Counted from the stretch's first letter, positions 26,341-35,268 are shown. The stretch: DNA of 42,406 nucleotides from an uncultured Gammaproteobacteria bacterium (GCA_913050215.1 CAJXBG010000020.1:1-42406); one strand, 5' to 3'. The notes: generated by a model not told the origin, from the sequence alone. Made by a program: numbers and translations.

Positions 26341-28128
26341 TTAAGACCACTTCTCGACAATAGGCAATCTACGACCGATGCCGAACGCGACCTTACTGAC
26401 CTTGGTTCCCGGGCAGGTTTGCCGACGCTTGTATTCCATTTTTCCAATCAGACTAATGATTCGCTGGTAAGATACTCTGGCATCCTTTCTGTCAATCCAG
26501 TTAAGTAGGAAACTAGGATCACTTGAAACTCTCTCGCCGATAGACGCCATTTCGGCAACCCAATCGGTAAACTCATCATACTCACACAGCTGATCTTCGA
26601 TATGAGACTGCACAATAGGATCAAGTACAGCATAAGAGAGTAACGAAGCCTCGTCGGTCTGGTCCGGTGCAAGTTCCGCGCTCGGAGGTTTTTGCCATAT
26701 ATTGTCCGGAATGAGTTCGCTAGATTGGGCCAGATCAAAAACCTGAAACTTGTAAATATCCTTAATTGGCGCGAAGCTAAAATTCATATCAAAGTGGGTG
26801 TAGTATCCACAAGCCGCCTCGGTTTTATTGCCCGTCGATAGAGGCATAGCCCCATAGGCATTACTGAAGTGCATCAAGTACAGATCTCGTATCCGAGCCT
26901 GTATGTTTTCGTCAGCTACACTTGCGTACCCATTATTGGCAACTTTCCTTGCGACAAGGTTACGCTCGTCACCAGCATATTGCTCATAACGACTGTGCAA
27001 CATGCTGACCATTGATTCGTGGTCGACGTCCACCTCATAATCCCAGCAGCCTAAATTTTTGTGCAACTCAATTGCATCGGTGGCTGCATGATCGCTGCTA
27101 TAAATTGAGGGCATACGAATAGCATGAACATTCTCTGACCCGACGGCTTCACATGCCAACATGCAAACAACAGCACTGTCTACACCGCCACTTGAGGCCA
27201 GTACCAGCTGATCAAACCCTGATTTTTGCGTATAGTCCCTCAACCCGAGTACTAGTACGTCTTTAAGTTGGGGCGCACGATTCTTAACGTCAGCTTTGTT
27301 CTCCGGATTAGCGACATCTGCTATCACTGGTTGGCTATTTGATATATCTACTACGTCATATGAATCTTCAGCAATGACTTCACTGACGTGCAACAAGTCT
27401 CCGCCACTAACGATAAAACTTTGACCGTCGAACACTAACTCGTCTTGCCCTCCGCGCTGGTTGACATAAACAAGCGTCAAATCTTTGTTTCCTGTCCCTC
27501 CAGATAGGCGTTTCGTGCCCGGCGCGATATTCTTCAGACGATTCCAGGGCTTGTCATGGACAAATGGAGAACTATTTAAGGAAAGCACCACATCGACGTC
27601 CAAGGCCCGGTATTGTTCGAATGGGTTATTCTCATAGTTATAACCATCCGAACCTTTGTCGTTCCACAAATCTTCACATATAGACAGACCAACTTTTTGT
27701 CCGAGCACTTCGAAGGTTAAGAGATCACGTCCCGGCTCAAAGTATCTGAGCTCATCAAATACGTCGTAAAATGGTAGAAGTTGCTTGCGGTATTCCCCTA
27801 CTAGGTTACCTTCACGAAGAACGCCGGCGACATTGTAAAATGGTTTTCCCACACCATCGTTTCGGGTCACATAACCACAAACGACATGTAAACCCTCGCA
27901 ATGCTGCCCAGTGTATTTTCGAAGCTCATCAAGCACAGCCAAATTTCTATCGACAAACCCTGGTCGATAGAGCAGATCCTGACTCAAGTATCCCGGGATA
28001 CTCAGTTCGGGAAAGACAACGAGATCACACTGCTCGCTGCTGGCGACATCAACACCTTTTTTGAGTGCCGCAAGGTTACCGGCAAAATCACCGGGGGTGG
28101 TGTTTATTTGACCGAGGCAAATTTTCAC
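26341..28128 (-). CDS. nadE: Glutamine-dependent NAD+ synthetase
   Basis: It makes NAD+ from nicotinate adenine dinucleotide, using glutamine as nitrogen source. The 595-residue protein has two domains. The N-terminal nitrilase-type glutaminase shows Glu in FPELSIPGY (about 42), Lys in YRKQLLPFYDVFDE (about 115) and Cys in LSICEDLW (about 150). The C-terminal synthetase has the P-loop LASSGGVDSAVV (about 310), then STGNKTEAACGYYTHF and FAPIKDIYK. This is the long form, unlike the ammonia-dependent E. coli NadE. It starts 16 bases after ctaA, so the two are probably one transcript. Confidence 0.95.
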   Translation of the reverse strand: MKICLGQINTTPGDFAGNLAALKKGVDVASSEQCDLVVFPELSIPGYLSQDLLYRPGFVDRNLAVLDELRKYTGQHCEGLHVVCGYVTRNDGVGKPFYNVAGVLREGNLVGEYRKQLLPFYDVFDELRYFEPGRDLLTFEVLGQKVGLSICEDLWNDKGSDGYNYENNPFEQYRALDVDVVLSLNSSPFVHDKPWNRLKNIAPGTKRLSGGTGNKDLTLVYVNQRGGQDELVFDGQSFIVSGGDLLHVSEVIAEDSYDVVDISNSQPVIADVANPENKADVKNRAPQLKDVLVLGLRDYTQKSGFDQLVLASSGGVDSAVVCMLACEAVGSENVHAIRMPSIYSSDHAATDAIELHKNLGCWDYEVDVDHESMVSMLHSRYEQYAGDERNLVARKVANNGYASVADENIQARIRDLYLMHFSNAYGAMPLSTGNKTEAACGYYTHFDMNFSFAPIKDIYKFQVFDLAQSSELIPDNIWQKPPSAELAPDQTDEASLLSYAVLDPIVQSHIEDQLCEYDEFTDWVAEMASIGERVSSDPSFLLNWIDRKDARVSYQRIISLIGKMEYKRRQTCPGTKVSKVAFGIGRRLPIVEKWS

Positions 28129-28144
28129 TCCAAACCATTTCCTA

Positions 28145-29185
28145 TCATCTGGACGTCTTCACGATATATAAAGTTCTGACTAAGGCAATGAGTAAAACGC
28201 ATGCGCCAAACTGATGCATACTAGCGAGACCAATGGGCACTACTTGTACCAAAGTAAACACGCCAAGCAAGAATTGCGCTGATATCACTACCATCAAGGT
28301 CATTGTATATTTTCGAAGATCTTTAAGCGCATCATCGAGGTATGAAACAAACAACACCGCCAGCGCCAGCAGAAGCACGAGGGCACCCAACCATCGATGC
28401 ATAAACTGAATTGTCGCCGTATTTTCAAATAGATTTAACCACCACGGGTCGAGATAAAAAACAGCTTCAGCGATCCAACTCTCATTCATCAATGGATACG
28501 TGTTGTACCCATAGCCTGCTCGACTTCCTGCTGTAAAAGCACCATATAAAATTTGGAGGACAGAGGCTCCCGCAAGCCCGTAAACCAGCTTTGAGAATAA
28601 CGGGGAGCAGAAGACCCGAGACTGCTTTTCCCGTAGCTCAAAAATTAACCAACATAGGTAACAGAGTATCAGCATGGCGAGAAGCAAATGTGCCGCTAGC
28701 CTGTAGTGACTCACCCGAGGAATATCTACTAGGCCACTCATGACCATATACCAACCCATCAACCCCTGGAGGCCACCGAGGACAAGCCCAATCGACAGTT
28801 TTATCGCCAGTGAACCTTTGACCTTACCCATGACAACAAACGCTAGAAACGGCAGAAAAAACACCAACCCAATCAGTCGACCGAGCACCCGATGACCGTA
28901 TTCCCAATAAAAGATGCCCTTAAATTCTTCCAACGTTATGTTTTTGTTTATTTGCTGGTACTCGGGAAACTGTTGATAGGCTAGAAATACGGTGTTCCAC
29001 TCAACCTCAGAAATTGGCGGCAGCACACCCATAATTGGACGCCAATCGACCATGGAAAGGCCGCTTCCCGTTAATCGGGTTATTCCACCAACAACTATCA
29101 TCAGCACGACCATTGAACATACCATGATTAACCATATAATGATTGGGGAATTGGATTGATTGCCTTTGACTACATTTGATGACAT
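28145..29185 (-). CDS. ctaA: Heme A synthase (Cox15/CtaA type)
   Basis: It oxidises heme O to heme A for aa3-type cytochrome oxidases. The 346-residue protein has about eight transmembrane helices and the four conserved heme-ligand histidine sites: WEYGHRVLGR, HYRLAAHLL, MHRWLGALV and SMHQFGA. The early loop VVGGITRLTGSGLSMVDWRP is the family hallmark. ATG 29185 is preferred; a TTG at 29200 is also in frame, but AAGG abuts it. No ctaB, ctaC or oxidase subunit is nearby. It is divergent from the FNR gene with 133 bases between starts, which raises the question of oxygen control. Confidence 0.94.
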   Translation of the reverse strand: MSSNVVKGNQSNSPIIIWLIMVCSMVVLMIVVGGITRLTGSGLSMVDWRPIMGVLPPISEVEWNTVFLAYQQFPEYQQINKNITLEEFKGIFYWEYGHRVLGRLIGLVFFLPFLAFVVMGKVKGSLAIKLSIGLVLGGLQGLMGWYMVMSGLVDIPRVSHYRLAAHLLLAMLILCYLCWLIFELREKQSRVFCSPLFSKLVYGLAGASVLQILYGAFTAGSRAGYGYNTYPLMNESWIAEAVFYLDPWWLNLFENTATIQFMHRWLGALVLLLALAVLFVSYLDDALKDLRKYTMTLMVVISAQFLLGVFTLVQVVPIGLASMHQFGACVLLIALVRTLYIVKTSR

Positions 29186-29318
29186 ATATTTCGAGACCAA
29201 CCTTATTTAATTTACTGTTTATACTCGCGAGATATCACATTGGATGATCTGCTCGATGCTTGAATAACAACTTGCCAAACGACTATGAACTTATTTCGTC
29301 TACCATTGGGCCTAAACA

Positions 29319-30050
29319 ATGAATAAACCTCAAAATCACACCGTGACATGCCATGCATGTAGCCTAAACGTGATTTGCGTTCCACAATCATTAACTCCGG
29401 AAGAAATCGATCTGGTTGATTCAAAAGTCCAAAGGGGAAGAGCCGTACAACGGAACAAACATGTGTTTGAAGATGGCCAACAATTCACTTCTTTGTATGC
29501 CGTAAGGTCCGGCGCGATTAAAGCCTACTCCGTAGATCAAAACGGTGAAGAACAGGTCATTGGTTTTTATCTGCCGGGCGAGCTATTCGGCCTTGATGCC
29601 ATACACAATGATGCCTATGTCTGTTCCGCAAAAGCACTTGAAACTTCTGCTGTGTGCGAATTGCCCTATGCGCAAGTTACCGAATTGTCCGCAAAAATTC
29701 ACAATCTGCAAGCTCATATGTATAAAACCTTGAGTAAAGAAATTAATACAGATCAACAATTCCATAGATTACTCAGCAAAAAAACAGCAGAAGAGCGCAT
29801 CTCGACTTTTCTGCAAAATCTGTCAGAACGCTATCAAAGACGAAAGCTGTCTCCGACTAGCTTCCGCCTGCCCATGTCGAGAACTGATATCGGTAACTAT
29901 CTTGGCCTAGCAGTTGAGACTGTCAGCCGAGTCTTCACACGTCTTCAGCAGAATGGAATATTGAAAGTTGATGGTAAAGAGTTACAGATTCTCGATCTCG
30001 GAAAACTCTGTGATATCGCCCACAGCGAAGGTTGTGAATTTCGGTCATGA
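29319..30050 (+). CDS. fnr: FNR/Anr oxygen-sensing transcription regulator
   Basis: This CRP-family protein (243 residues; E. coli FNR 250) has the four cysteines needed for a 4Fe-4S cluster. Cys11, Cys14 and Cys20 (CHACSLNVIC) match FNR Cys20, 23 and 29, and Cys113 (SAVCELP) matches Cys122. The cNMP-like domain spans about 35-150. The recognition helix in NYLGLAVETVSRVFTRLQ keeps the Glu-x-x-Ser-Arg that reads TTGAT half-sites. So it should bind TTGAT-N4-ATCAA when oxygen is low. A near-perfect site lies 340 bases downstream (30391-30404). Confidence 0.96.
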   Translation: MNKPQNHTVTCHACSLNVICVPQSLTPEEIDLVDSKVQRGRAVQRNKHVFEDGQQFTSLYAVRSGAIKAYSVDQNGEEQVIGFYLPGELFGLDAIHNDAYVCSAKALETSAVCELPYAQVTELSAKIHNLQAHMYKTLSKEINTDQQFHRLLSKKTAEERISTFLQNLSERYQRRKLSPTSFRLPMSRTDIGNYLGLAVETVSRVFTRLQQNGILKVDGKELQILDLGKLCDIAHSEGCEFRS

Positions 30051-30211
30051 GTTGACCAGCGAAAGCTAGACAGGTGACTGAATGTCGGAATGTCAGGCCA
30101 ACAGAAGGGGTCAAAACCCAAGTCAAGGTGACTGCACCCTGAAACAATCGCCAAAACCCGTTAGTGGGCTAAGACCCCTAAAACTGTTAAACCTACGCCT
30201 TACCTACTGAA

Positions 30212-30322
30212 TCAGCCTATTATCAGCGAGCCGATGATAAGGATTACCATCACGCCGGTTAGACTTAGCACGTTGATCCCGATGTTCCTCATTGTTTTTG
30301 CATCTTCTGGTTCAAGGATCAT
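30212..30322 (-). CDS. 36-residue single-pass membrane peptide
   Basis: This frame starts at 30322 and has a strong Shine-Dalgarno sequence, GGAGG, seven bases before the ATG. The peptide begins with a short charged segment (MILEPEDAKTMRN) and then one hydrophobic helix of about 20 residues ending in IIG. Such charge-then-helix microproteins are common as respiratory-complex accessories, but I do not recognise this one and assign no function. An FNR-like site lies 69 bases upstream of its start, so it may be induced at low oxygen. Confidence 0.72.
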   Translation of the reverse strand: MILEPEDAKTMRNIGINVLSLTGVMVILIIGSLIIG

Positions 30323-30390
30323 CGCTTTTCCTCCGCTTTATTGACTCACATCAGTGGGGACTAGTCTGCCTAATTCCTTCAAGCTTCTCT

Positions 30391-30404
30391 TTGATCTGTG
30401 TCAA
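30391..30404. promoter_or_regulatory. FNR/Anr-like binding site
   Basis: TTGATCTGTGTCAA matches the FNR consensus TTGAT-N4-ATCAA at nine of ten fixed positions. Its centre (30397.5) is 41.5 bases before a possible start of transcription at 30439, with AATGAT (30427-30432) as -10, the classic activated arrangement for the plus-strand gene at 30463. On the other strand a start near 30356 would serve the membrane peptide, with a weaker -10 (CAGACT). The fnr gene itself is only 340 bases away. Confidence 0.65.
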
Positions 30405-30462
30405 TGACTTAGCCCTTCTGAAGGAGAATGATATCTGTCACTTATTTGAGACATTTTCAGAC

Positions 30463-30807
30463 GTGACTACAAAAATACTGACGCTCGGCATCGACAATGA
30501 TGATATCGAAAACCTCGATATCAGGGACGACAAGGTTCTCTTGAAGACCAAGACGCTGAGAGAGTTGGAGTCCGTGTTAGACGAAGGTGAGGAAGTTGGC
30601 ACTATCCTAGTGGATTCCCATTTCCTCACCAGCCCTGAAGAGGAACTACGAACCATCCTTGGTTTGACATCGCTCACGACCAAAATTGTTCTACAATACT
30701 ATGCAGACGATGAACTCGACCTCGATAGCCTCAGACAGCTGGGGATAGATCTACTTGAAGCTCCGTTGACAAGCGATGGCTGGCAGGCGTTAACCGAAGG
30801 CCATTAA
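30463..30807 (+). CDS. Small hypothetical protein, possibly a degenerate receiver domain
   Basis: No family is recognised. The frame is open from 30292, but the GTG at 30463 is preferred: it follows the inferred FNR-dependent promoter by about 24 bases and gives 114 residues, the size of one receiver domain. The order of predicted strands suggests that fold: KILTLGIDNDD (strand 1), TILVDSHFL (strand 3, with an Asp), TKIVLQYYADDE (strand 4) and GIDLLEAPLT (strand 5, where receivers have Lys-Pro and this has Ala-Pro). The protein is very acidic. No kinase or output domain is nearby. Function is not assigned. Confidence 0.5.
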   Translation: MTTKILTLGIDNDDIENLDIRDDKVLLKTKTLRELESVLDEGEEVGTILVDSHFLTSPEEELRTILGLTSLTTKIVLQYYADDELDLDSLRQLGIDLLEAPLTSDGWQALTEGH

Positions 30808-30933
30808 TCCATCTGGACCACTTCTATGTGTGACGATATCTAGGCACATTACCTTTGCGAATAGTAATATTCACTTTGCTAAAAATATGGCCTACTTCGC
30901 GCCTGAAATTTAGATTTATCAAAGAGTAGCCCT

Positions 30934-32133
30934 ATGTCAGAGTTAGATATCTTCCGGGAAGAAACGCGAGAATTCCTTGAGCAGCACTGCCCTCAGTCGA
31001 TGAGAAACCAACATTTTCATTGGGAGGACGCACACGAGTATTACGACACCGATGATGCCAGAACGTGGCTTCAAGCAATGGCCGCTCGGGGCTGGACAGC
31101 GCCCGCCTGGCCAAAAGAATACACGGGTGGGGGTCTAGACCCGGAACACAGGGCCATACTTTCGCAGGAGATGTCACGAATTAAGGCACTACCCCCAAGC
31201 ACAGGAATGGGACTCAGCATGATTGGCCCCACGCTTCTCGAGCTTGGCACCGAGGAACAAAAACAGCGACATCTGCCAAAAATCGTTAGCGGTGAGATCA
31301 ATTGGTGCCAAGGCTACAGCGAGCCGGGCGCGGGGTCTGATTTGGCAGCACTGCAAACCAAAGCGATCATCGATGGCGACAACTTCGTTATCAATGGTCA
31401 AAAAATTTGGACGTCCGGCGCGCAATACGCCGACTGGATGTTCGCGCTGGTTAGGACTGATTTCGAGGCGGCGAAACATGATGGCATTAGTTTCGTTTTA
31501 CTCGATATGCATCAACCTGGCGTTACGATCAAACCGATTCAACTTATTTCCGGTTCATCACCATTTTGCGAGACGTTCCTCGATAACGCTGTTGCAAAAC
31601 GCGAAGACCTTGTCGGGGAGTTGAATAAAGGCTGGACAGTAGGCAAGAGACTGCTGCAGTTTGAGCGATCAGGTATCGGCGGACTTTCAGGCAGCGCCAA
31701 CGACAAGAAAAAGAAAAAACCGGTTAAGAAGGTTAATGAATTCGCCAAACTTGCCAAAGAGTACATTGGTGAGACGGAGGGCAAAATCGCCGACAATGGC
31801 GCCAGAGAGACAATACTCAATCACTCGATGACGGAACGCGCGTTTCAATTAACGACAAAGCGAGTCACGCAGGAAATGAGCAGCAGCAAAACGCCTGGAG
31901 CAGCGACCTCTATCTTTAAACTCGTTGGAGCTAATCTCGCGCGTAACGGCTCTGAGCTAAAATCCACGCTCATGGGCACGCAAGGCGCTGGCTGGCAGGG
32001 CGAGGGCTTCGACGAGCAGGAACTCGAAATTACCAAAAACTGGCTCACGAGCCGCGCTGTCACAATATATGGTGGCACCAACGAGGTTCAGATGAACATC
32101 ATCAGCAAACGTGTTTTGGGTTTACCTGAGTAA
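30934..32133 (+). CDS. Acyl-CoA dehydrogenase
   Basis: A FAD flavoenzyme that introduces the 2,3 double bond into acyl-CoA. The 399-residue product has the domain order of the family: N-terminal helices (AARGWTAPAWPKEYTGGG), FAD-binding EPGAGSDLAALQTKA (about 130-144) with INGQKIWTSGA, and the C-terminal helical domain. The usual YEGT is YGGTNEVQ (about 379-386), so the standard catalytic Glu is Gly. Enzymes like this often use a Glu in the earlier helix, here perhaps QFERSG. A Lys-rich patch (DKKKKKPVKK) is unusual. The substrate cannot be read from sequence. It is not in an operon with other fatty-acid genes. Confidence 0.9.
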   Translation: MSELDIFREETREFLEQHCPQSMRNQHFHWEDAHEYYDTDDARTWLQAMAARGWTAPAWPKEYTGGGLDPEHRAILSQEMSRIKALPPSTGMGLSMIGPTLLELGTEEQKQRHLPKIVSGEINWCQGYSEPGAGSDLAALQTKAIIDGDNFVINGQKIWTSGAQYADWMFALVRTDFEAAKHDGISFVLLDMHQPGVTIKPIQLISGSSPFCETFLDNAVAKREDLVGELNKGWTVGKRLLQFERSGIGGLSGSANDKKKKKPVKKVNEFAKLAKEYIGETEGKIADNGARETILNHSMTERAFQLTTKRVTQEMSSSKTPGAATSIFKLVGANLARNGSELKSTLMGTQGAGWQGEGFDEQELEITKNWLTSRAVTIYGGTNEVQMNIISKRVLGLPE

Positions 32134-32141
32134 TTACTTTT

Positions 32142-32175
32142 GAGCGATACTGTGCTTTCCAACACAGTATCGCTC
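32142..32175. repeat. Perfect 13-bp hairpin after the acyl-CoA dehydrogenase
   Basis: GAGCGATACTGTG (32142-32154) and CACAGTATCGCTC (32163-32175) are perfect complements around an 8-base loop, 8 bases after the stop. No T-run follows, so termination would need another factor, or the hairpin protects the mRNA 3' end. Confidence 0.7.
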
Positions 32176-32393
32176 GCGCCTTATCCTACCTGTTCAAACC
32201 AACGCCATTTCACAAGCATCTATCTAGCTAGGGCATTGTCATCTGCTTTTGGTTTGCATGATTGGCAATCAATGTACTAAATGTCGGTGTTATTTTTTCT
32301 GCCCACGATTTCACAAAATTCATCGGAGCATCAAGTAGAAATTTATTTTCGAACCCTATTTCGATTATTGCGTTTAACAGGGATAATCACCTG

Positions 32394-32918
32394 ATGTGGC
32401 AAATTATTCTCTATTTATGGCAGATCTGCCTGTTACGGGTCGGCCCTGAAAAAATCCCAGCTAGATGGAATTTTCTGGCCACCTTTTTTGGCTTTTATTT
32501 TTTAATCAGCGGCTTTTCAATCATCACATCTCGCCCTGATTTGAACCTGTTTTCCGGTGCCGTTACTATTTTCATTGGTTCCGGTGTTGCGGCGGTGACC
32601 GTGTTCGGCCTGTTGAGCCTCAAGCAGGTAACAAACAGGTTTGTTCCAACGATGTCAGCAATCTTCGGCACTAATTCCATCATTCTATTACCCATGATCG
32701 TCACCAGCGCCATGATGGAACTCGTTGATGCAGGAACCCTGCGACTACTTATCGATGCAATAGCGTGGGTGCTACTGGGTTGGTGGCTCACAATCGTTGG
32801 ATCGATTCTATCTCGCGCAGCGACTATTAGTGTTCTACAGGGCGCAATGCTTGCTTTTTTGATCGAGGTTATCTCACTGCTTATCACCTTGAAAATCTTC
32901 CCCCTCAATCCACAGTAA
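32394..32918 (+). CDS. Small multi-pass membrane protein upstream of mpl
   Basis: I do not recognise a named function. ATG 32394 is chosen because AGGGAT precedes it; the frame is open upstream from 32262, but that part lacks a start signal. The 174-residue protein has about four transmembrane helices (starting near residues 28, 50, 85 and 115) and begins MWQIILYLWQICLLRVGPEK, a pattern I associate with a small gammaproteobacterial membrane family seen beside mpl. mpl starts 9 bases after the stop, so the two are likely cotranscribed. Confidence 0.75.
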   Translation: MWQIILYLWQICLLRVGPEKIPARWNFLATFFGFYFLISGFSIITSRPDLNLFSGAVTIFIGSGVAAVTVFGLLSLKQVTNRFVPTMSAIFGTNSIILLPMIVTSAMMELVDAGTLRLLIDAIAWVLLGWWLTIVGSILSRAATISVLQGAMLAFLIEVISLLITLKIFPLNPQ

Positions 32919-32927
32919 GGATTCCTA

Positions 32928-34322
32928 TTGCGTATACATATCTTGGGTATTTGCGGCACACTTATGGGGAGTATTGCCTTGCTCGCAAAGGCAGCGGGAC
33001 ATCGGGTGAGCGGGACCGACAATAACGTTTACCCGCCAATGAGTGACTTGCTAGCAGCTTCCGGGATATCTTTATCATCACCCTACACTGCAGATAACAT
33101 CCCGGATGATGCTGAACTGATTATTGTTGGCAATGCCAACCTACCCAGAGGCAATCCGGCAGTTGAGCATGTCCTCAACAGCGGTATTCCGTATACCTCT
33201 GGAGCAGAGTGGTTGGGCAGATATCTGCTTGCCGACAAATGGGTCATCGCGGTCTCCGGGACCCATGGCAAGACCACAACCAGCGCAATGATTGCTTGGA
33301 TTCTCGAGTACGCCGGTATGAAACCTGGATTTTTAATCGGCGGTCTGCCGAGCAATTTTTCAGAATCTGCTAGGCTGGGTGAGACGCCATTTTTTGTCAT
33401 AGAAGCAGATGAATATGATACGTCTTATTTTGATCGTCGATCCAAATTCCTTCACTACAAGCCCCGCACGCTTGTGATCAATAATCTCGAGTACGATCAT
33501 GCAGACATTTTTCCTGACATGGAGGCGATCAAGAACCAATTTCACCTTCTGGTAAGATCTGTGCCGGGAAATGGCACGATCATTCATCCTGAACACAACG
33601 AGGATATTGATTCGGTGCTCCAGCGAGGCTGCTGGAGCGCGGTACAAACATTTTCCACAGCCGACGTGATAAGCCCATCGAACACATCAACAGCCAATCT
33701 CTATGCTGAAGCAATTAAGCCGGATGGCAGCCAATTTTCTGTGCACCTGGATTCTGAAGAGGTCGGCTCTGTTCACTGGGCTCTCAGCGGTGACCACAAT
33801 ATTGCGAATGCGCTGGCCGCGATACTAGCCGCGAGAAATGTTGGTGTCACGCCGGCGATAGCGTGCGAAGCCCTAGGGCAATTCAGCGGCGTAAAAAGAA
33901 GAATGGAAGTGATTTACAGTCAGAATGGATTAACGATTTATGACGACTTTGCTCACCACCCTACGGCTATTCAAACCACATTGGCTGGGCTTCGGCGACG
34001 AGTTGGAGATGAAGCGATTATGGCGATCCTAGAACCCGGATCACATACAATGCGAAAAGGCACTCACCTCGGCAAACTGGCTCCAGCGGTCGCAGAAGCA
34101 GACAAAGTGATCTGGTTCAAACCAGAAAACATGCAATGGGATATGAATACGGAACTCGCTTCCAAAAACAGTTTAATATCCTCAAACATACCCGATATCA
34201 TCGAGTCTGCCATCAGTACTATCAAACAGGAAAATATTAAGCATCTGGTGATTATGAGTAATTCAGGGTTTCAGGGGATTCACAACCTTCTGGTCGATCG
34301 ACTCGGCCAAGTCAAAGACTAG
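32928..34322 (+). CDS. mpl: Murein tripeptide ligase Mpl
   Basis: Mpl joins recycled L-Ala-gamma-D-Glu-meso-DAP to UDP-MurNAc, returning it to peptidoglycan synthesis in the cytoplasm. The 464-residue protein is of the Mur ligase type: HILGICGTLMGSIALLAKAAG (family N-terminus), the P-loop SGTHGKTTTS (about 109-118), EADEYDTSYFDRRSKF (about 160-175) and the C-terminal DDFAHHPTAI. The first codon is TTG at 32928, supported by TAAGGA six bases upstream. Length equals E. coli Mpl (457) within a few residues. Confidence 0.96.
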   Translation: MRIHILGICGTLMGSIALLAKAAGHRVSGTDNNVYPPMSDLLAASGISLSSPYTADNIPDDAELIIVGNANLPRGNPAVEHVLNSGIPYTSGAEWLGRYLLADKWVIAVSGTHGKTTTSAMIAWILEYAGMKPGFLIGGLPSNFSESARLGETPFFVIEADEYDTSYFDRRSKFLHYKPRTLVINNLEYDHADIFPDMEAIKNQFHLLVRSVPGNGTIIHPEHNEDIDSVLQRGCWSAVQTFSTADVISPSNTSTANLYAEAIKPDGSQFSVHLDSEEVGSVHWALSGDHNIANALAAILAARNVGVTPAIACEALGQFSGVKRRMEVIYSQNGLTIYDDFAHHPTAIQTTLAGLRRRVGDEAIMAILEPGSHTMRKGTHLGKLAPAVAEADKVIWFKPENMQWDMNTELASKNSLISSNIPDIIESAISTIKQENIKHLVIMSNSGFQGIHNLLVDRLGQVKD

Positions 34323-34334
34323 TCCGCAGCAGTC

Positions 34335-35090
34335 ATGAAGGAAACTGATCTATCAGAACCGATCAAGACCTATTTAAAGCAGCAGGGATACCGGGTGCAA
34401 TCTGAGGTTAAGGATTGCGACATCACAGCACAACGAGACGATAAACTGGTTATCGTTGAACTAAAAACAAGCGTCAATATGACTTTGCTTATTCAAGCAA
34501 CGGCTCGACAAAAGATAACACCATTCGTTTATGTCGCGATACCTGAACCTGCCAGCCAGAAGGGCGCTCATTGGCGAGGCATTCTGACAGTGCTCTCTCG
34601 ACTCAATCTAGGCCTGTTACTCGTGAATTTCAATCCACCGGGTACCACTGTTAAGGAGGCGCTCTCGCCAGACAATCTTGCGTTCGACGAACGTGAAACC
34701 AATCAGACTAGACTCGCCCAATCAAAAATCTCGGGGCATAACCTGAAAAAGCGTGAAGCTGTTTTGCGCGAGCTCGAGGGACGGAGTCTTGACCTGAACG
34801 AGGCGGGAAGCCATCGCCGTCAATTAATAACCGCTTATCGGGAAAATGCAATTTTTGTTGCCACCTGTTTGCAACAACTCGGCACTTCGACCACAGCGGA
34901 GCTGCGAGCGATTGGCACCGGAGACAAAACAGCAACAGTGTTAGCAAAAAACTACTATGGCTGGTTCGAACGAGTCAAGAAAGGGACTTATCAGCTAACG
35001 GAAAAAGGGCGATCGAGTCTCGAGAATTATCCAGAGCTGACAGCGCTTAGCAAAGCGCACATAAAAGGCCTACATGTTAAGTTGAAATGA
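34335..35090 (+). CDS. DUF2161 protein with PD-(D/E)XK nuclease-like fold
   Basis: Function unknown. The 251-residue product starts with a helix (PIKTYLKQQGYRVQSEV), then shows the nuclease-fold signature Asp in DCDITAQRDDK and Glu-Leu-Lys in IVELKTS (about 40-46), with QATARQK and VYVAIP after it. This matches the DUF2161 family. The C-terminal third (GTSTTAELRAIGTGDKTA, GWFERVKKGTYQLTEKG) resembles a winged helix and may bind DNA. It starts 12 bases after mpl. I would not claim nuclease activity from the sequence. Confidence 0.8.
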   Translation: MKETDLSEPIKTYLKQQGYRVQSEVKDCDITAQRDDKLVIVELKTSVNMTLLIQATARQKITPFVYVAIPEPASQKGAHWRGILTVLSRLNLGLLLVNFNPPGTTVKEALSPDNLAFDERETNQTRLAQSKISGHNLKKREAVLRELEGRSLDLNEAGSHRRQLITAYRENAIFVATCLQQLGTSTTAELRAIGTGDKTATVLAKNYYGWFERVKKGTYQLTEKGRSSLENYPELTALSKAHIKGLHVKLK

Positions 35091-35268
35091 ACGCATCACG
35101 TATGCTGTGCGATTAGTTCCGCGCTGCTTTATCAGTAGCTCACCCATATCGTCAAGATCGACGTCAAGGAAGTTCTCTCAATCACTTAGTACTTACAAGT
35201 CCCCTCAGCAATCGTAATAAAGTGTCATCGCATAGCGCACAGAGATCAGATAATCGCTTGCCGGTAAA

